Assembly (NCBI RefSeq): GCF_022343555.1
Contig: NZ_JAKQZH010000006.1
Location: 1 to 64,000 of the forward strand
DNA from: Marinobacter sp. C7
GTDB taxonomy: Bacteria; Pseudomonadota; Gammaproteobacteria; Pseudomonadales; Oleiphilaceae
Length of the DNA stretch: 64,000 nucleotides
Reading direction: 5' to 3'
Shown here: positions 61,234 through 64,000 of the stretch, piece by piece
How the letters are laid out: every line of letters begins with the position of its first letter
Numbering within the stretch: the stretch's first letter is position 1
The notes under the pieces: generated by a model
What the model saw: only the letters and a program-made list of their open reading frames with translations
What the model was told of the DNA's origin: nothing
Database searches by the model: none
Translations under genes and position numbers: made by a program

Positions 61234-63642
61234 TCAGTGAATTGACGGATCCTTGTGTTCGTATTTGGCGTGTTCCTGCCGCTCGTGTTCACGCATTTTT
61301 TCAAGCCGTTGCTGGATAATGCCAAAAACACTCTGCTTCGGGTACCGACCCTTCTTGTCGGCCTTTCCGGCCGGGCAGCCAAGCAACAAGGCAATGGCCT
61401 CTTCCACGTGGGACACGGCATAGACCGCAAACCGGCCATCCCGGACGGCCTGGACCACTTCGCTGTCGAGCATCAGGTTCTGGACATTGGTGGCGGGCAC
61501 GACCACTCCCTGGGTTCCGGTGAGCCCGCCCTTCATCTGACAGGTCGCGTAGAAACCTTCCACTTTTTCGTTCACGCCGCCAATGGGCTGCACTTCCCCG
61601 AACTGGTTAACCGATCCGGTAATGGCCAGATCCTGCCGCACCGGTACACCCGAGAGCGAAGAAACCAGGGCACACAGCTCCGCCAGGGAGGCGCTATCAC
61701 CCTCCACTTCGCCGTAATTCTGCTCAAAGGTAAGGCTGGCCGAGAGATGCATCGGATCCTCGACCGCAAACCGTGACGACAGCCAGGAAGTAAGGATCAT
61801 CACTCCCTTGGAGTGGATGTTGCCACCGAGCTTCACGTCACGCTCGATGTCCATGACACCGCCATCTCCATAGTAGCAGGTTGCCGTAACCCTGTTGGAA
61901 AGACCGAATTCGAAGCCCCCGGTAGACAATACGGACAGCGCGTTGACCTGGCCCACACAACTGCCGGTAGTGGTTACCAGGGTTGAACCATCGCGGATCG
62001 AATCGTAGAACTGGTCCCGGATCCGGCTGCTGCGGTAGCGGGCGCTCTCCAGTGCCCGCTCGACATGAACCTCGGTGATCAGACGGGCCTTGGCCTGGCG
62101 GGCCCAGAAATCCGATTCGCGCAGCAGGTTGGCGATGTCGGCCGCGTGCAGCGACAGACGATTCTGGTGCTCCGCCATCCGCGCGCTATGTTCGATGATC
62201 CGCGCCACGGCCTTGTTGGTGCAATGCAGCAGCTTCTTTTCCACCACCAGACTGGCGATGAACTTGGCATACAGCAGCTGGCTGTCGTCGGTGCGGTACA
62301 TCTCGTTCTCGAAGTCCGCCGTCACCCGGAACAGTTCGGCAAACTCGGAGTCATACTCCTGCAGCAGCAACCAGGTTTCCCGGTCCCCGAACAGGACAAT
62401 CTTCACATCCAGCGGTACCGCCTCGGGCTCGATGGAAATGGTTCCGGACAGGGTCATCTCCCGCTCCAGGGAATTGATCTGCAGGGCGCGTGAACGCAAT
62501 GCCCGCTTGAGACCATCCCAGACAAACGGCTGCTCCAGGACCTTGATGGCGTCCATCAGCAGATAGCCGCCATTGGCCCGGTGCAGACTGCCCGGCCGGA
62601 TCAGCGAGAAGTCGGTGAACACCGTGCCCTTGTAAGTGACATTTTCGACGTACCCAAACAGGTTGTGATACGTGGGATTGTCCTCGACCACTACCGGCAC
62701 TTCGTTGGTTTTCTGGTGCACCAGCAGATTGATCAGATACCGGCGGGGCATCTTCTTGTCCAAAGAGGCATAGGCGATGGCCGCTTGCTCATCGTTGTCC
62801 TCGAGGAAGATGTCCAGATTTTCCACCAGATCGGTACGCACGGCCTCCAGATAACCCACCACGTCCGGCAGGTCCTTGTACTTCTCCTCCAGCTCATCAA
62901 TCTGGTGACCGGAAATACTCTCCAGGGTCTCCTGGTTCAGGGCCTGCTGATTCTCGGCATACTCCTGCTCCCAGTCAGCAATCCTGCGCAAGGCCTGGCG
63001 AAGCCTTTTCTCAAGCCTGTTGATAGAGTCTTCGAATTTGTCGCGCTGCTCTTCGGTCAGGGCCTGGAAGGTTTCCGCCGTGTGAGGCTCATCGCCGTTC
63101 ATCGCCACCAGCCGATAGCCTCCCGGCGTCGAGACCGTCAGTCGCACTTTTTTGCGCTTGGCCTGGGCAGCGACTTTCTCGAGTTCGTCCTCCTGCTTCT
63201 TGGCATACTCGTTCTTGAGTTGCTCGGAACGCTCGAGGAAGCTGTCACTGTCAAAAGTCTGGGGAATGACCTTGACCAGACGGGCCATCAGCTTTTCCAT
63301 GTCCTGCTTCAGCTGGGTCCCCTTGCCGGCAGGCAGCTGTAACAGCTTTGGCACTCGCGGCTCTTCAAAATTGGCGACATAGCACCAGTCATGACTCTGC
63401 TGTTCGGTATCAACATGATGCTCCAGATAGCGGAGCATCATGGTACGTTTGCCCAGCCCGTTACGTCCTACCGCATAGACGTTGTAGCCACCGTGAGGCA
63501 TTGCCAGAGCAAACCGGACGGCTTCCTGTGCACGGTTCTGGCCAACAATCTCCGCCAGGGGTTCCAACTGCCGGGTGGTTTTGAACGGCAGGTCTTTCAG
63601 TACGCAGGCCTTGTACAGCTGATGCAGAGGCAATGACTTCAA
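61234..63642 (-). CDS. Lon-family ATP-dependent protease (LonB-like AAA_32)
   Basis: 802 aa. An AAA_32-type N-terminal ATPase region (VGQNRAQEAVRFALAMPHGGYNVYAVGRNGLGK) with a long coiled-coil insert (about 125-265), and a C-terminal S16 protease domain with catalytic Ser650 (EGDSASLAE) and Lys693 (GGVNEKVEGF). It differs from classical LonA in lacking the LonA N-domain. The TTG start at 63642 has AGGAA 7 nt upstream. It heads a run with a two-component pair. Confidence 0.9.
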   Translation of the reverse strand: MKSLPLHQLYKACVLKDLPFKTTRQLEPLAEIVGQNRAQEAVRFALAMPHGGYNVYAVGRNGLGKRTMMLRYLEHHVDTEQQSHDWCYVANFEEPRVPKLLQLPAGKGTQLKQDMEKLMARLVKVIPQTFDSDSFLERSEQLKNEYAKKQEDELEKVAAQAKRKKVRLTVSTPGGYRLVAMNGDEPHTAETFQALTEEQRDKFEDSINRLEKRLRQALRRIADWEQEYAENQQALNQETLESISGHQIDELEEKYKDLPDVVGYLEAVRTDLVENLDIFLEDNDEQAAIAYASLDKKMPRRYLINLLVHQKTNEVPVVVEDNPTYHNLFGYVENVTYKGTVFTDFSLIRPGSLHRANGGYLLMDAIKVLEQPFVWDGLKRALRSRALQINSLEREMTLSGTISIEPEAVPLDVKIVLFGDRETWLLLQEYDSEFAELFRVTADFENEMYRTDDSQLLYAKFIASLVVEKKLLHCTNKAVARIIEHSARMAEHQNRLSLHAADIANLLRESDFWARQAKARLITEVHVERALESARYRSSRIRDQFYDSIRDGSTLVTTTGSCVGQVNALSVLSTGGFEFGLSNRVTATCYYGDGGVMDIERDVKLGGNIHSKGVMILTSWLSSRFAVEDPMHLSASLTFEQNYGEVEGDSASLAELCALVSSLSGVPVRQDLAITGSVNQFGEVQPIGGVNEKVEGFYATCQMKGGLTGTQGVVVPATNVQNLMLDSEVVQAVRDGRFAVYAVSHVEEAIALLLGCPAGKADKKGRYPKQSVFGIIQQRLEKMREHERQEHAKYEHKDPSIH

Positions 63643-63892
63643 TTTGTGTTCCTGTAACAGTCAGAATGCGTTGGTGATTTATCGTGTTGTTTGGCCGCCC
63701 ATTGTAGATATTGCGGGCCGCCATGTCGCGTTTCGGCCGAAGTTTTAGCGATCGGGGCTCGGTCGGGTTTTGTTAACCAGCGCACAAATCAACGGCTGGT
63801 TATTTTTCAGGCGCCGGTCCGGGCACTAAACTTCTACTCCCGGCCACGGTTCAGGCCAGCACAAGACAAGAAACGCAACGGATGCACAGTTA
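63643..63892. other. Promoter region between lon-like gene and the window-end gene
   Basis: A 250-bp divergent region, rather GC-rich, with AT-rich stretches at about 63675-63700 and 63770-63830. I see no RNA gene or clear operator. Confidence 0.5.
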
Positions 63893-64000
63893 TGACGCAT
63901 GGTTCCGCAGATCGAAGAATCAAGGATCGCTACCCGGCCTCATGCCTGAAGGTGTGCTTACAGGAACGACGCCTGTTTGGCGGTGGCAGGAATGCCATCG
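63893..64000 (+). CDS. Partial CDS, possible PilZ-domain protein (cut by window end)
   Basis: From ATG 63893 the first 36 residues are visible, including ADRRIKDRYPASCLKVCLQE, a RRxxxRxP-type start as in c-di-GMP-binding PilZ domains. The ribosome site is weak, and a second open frame (ATG 63881) overlaps, so this is provisional. The rest lies beyond the window. Confidence 0.45.

Overview
The window looks like chromosome of a marine gammaproteobacterium, most probably Marinobacter or a close relative. This rests on gene content and protein style recognised by eye: a glucosylglycerate operon, a VolA/Pla-1-type lipase, class I PhaC, a TAXI-type TRAP transporter, AraC regulators of the Arabinose_bd type, moderately high GC, and the thrS-infC-rpmI-rplT-pheST-ihfA-merR order. 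No database search was possible. I see no prophage, insertion sequence, CRISPR array or integrase.

Layout. 1-376 is a gene-poor edge with three 30-bp palindromes; three related copies lie at 1419, 1489 and 7834. 389-1414 is an NADP-dependent MDR oxidoreductase. 1538-6297 (minus) is a four-gene operon to make, break down and recycle the compatible solute glucosylglycerate (glycerate kinase, GpgP, GpgS, GH13 phosphorylase), divergent from selO. Then come fumA, an enoyl-CoA hydratase, a large lipase-like lipoprotein, a CaiB-type CoA-transferase, an AraC regulator, a TPR-like secreted protein and rmuC. 18848-22105 is a three-gene envelope operon (retropepsin-like RimB lipoprotein, inactive transglutaminase/7TM protein, ATP-grasp ligase). 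A BCCT transporter, an FMN glutamate-synthase-like protein, tRNA-Pro(GGG), phaC and a DUF2892 protein follow.

28209-35600 (minus) is the translation operon, in which infC starts at an ATT codon that abuts or overlaps the thrS stop. 35766-39438 is a TAXI TRAP transporter. 39625-44727 is an RND / YCF48-like / DUF1329 operon. 44904-48698 holds pepN, a DUF2797 protein and yeaC. 48742-48866 contains what I consider the best discovery: a Fur-boxed promoter, a 5' hairpin, an unpaired core and an intrinsic terminator, with no credible ORF. This is a candidate iron-responsive small RNA of the RyhB/PrrF type. Its core has an 8-nt perfect match to the ribosome-binding region of fumA in this same window.

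48871-64000 holds a rhomboid protease, a metallophosphoesterase-nadK pair, a coiled-coil/Cys-His protein of unknown function, fadH, an AraC regulator, a very acidic 29-residue ORF, tRNA-Asp(GTC), an AraC/MaoC divergent pair, a lon-like protease with a FixJ-type regulator and a soluble REC-PAS-histidine kinase, and the start of a possible PilZ protein cut by the window end. Two themes recur: osmoadaptation (glucosylglycerate, BCCT) and fatty-acid/CoA metabolism (hydratases, CaiB, FadH, MaoC, PhaC, lipase).
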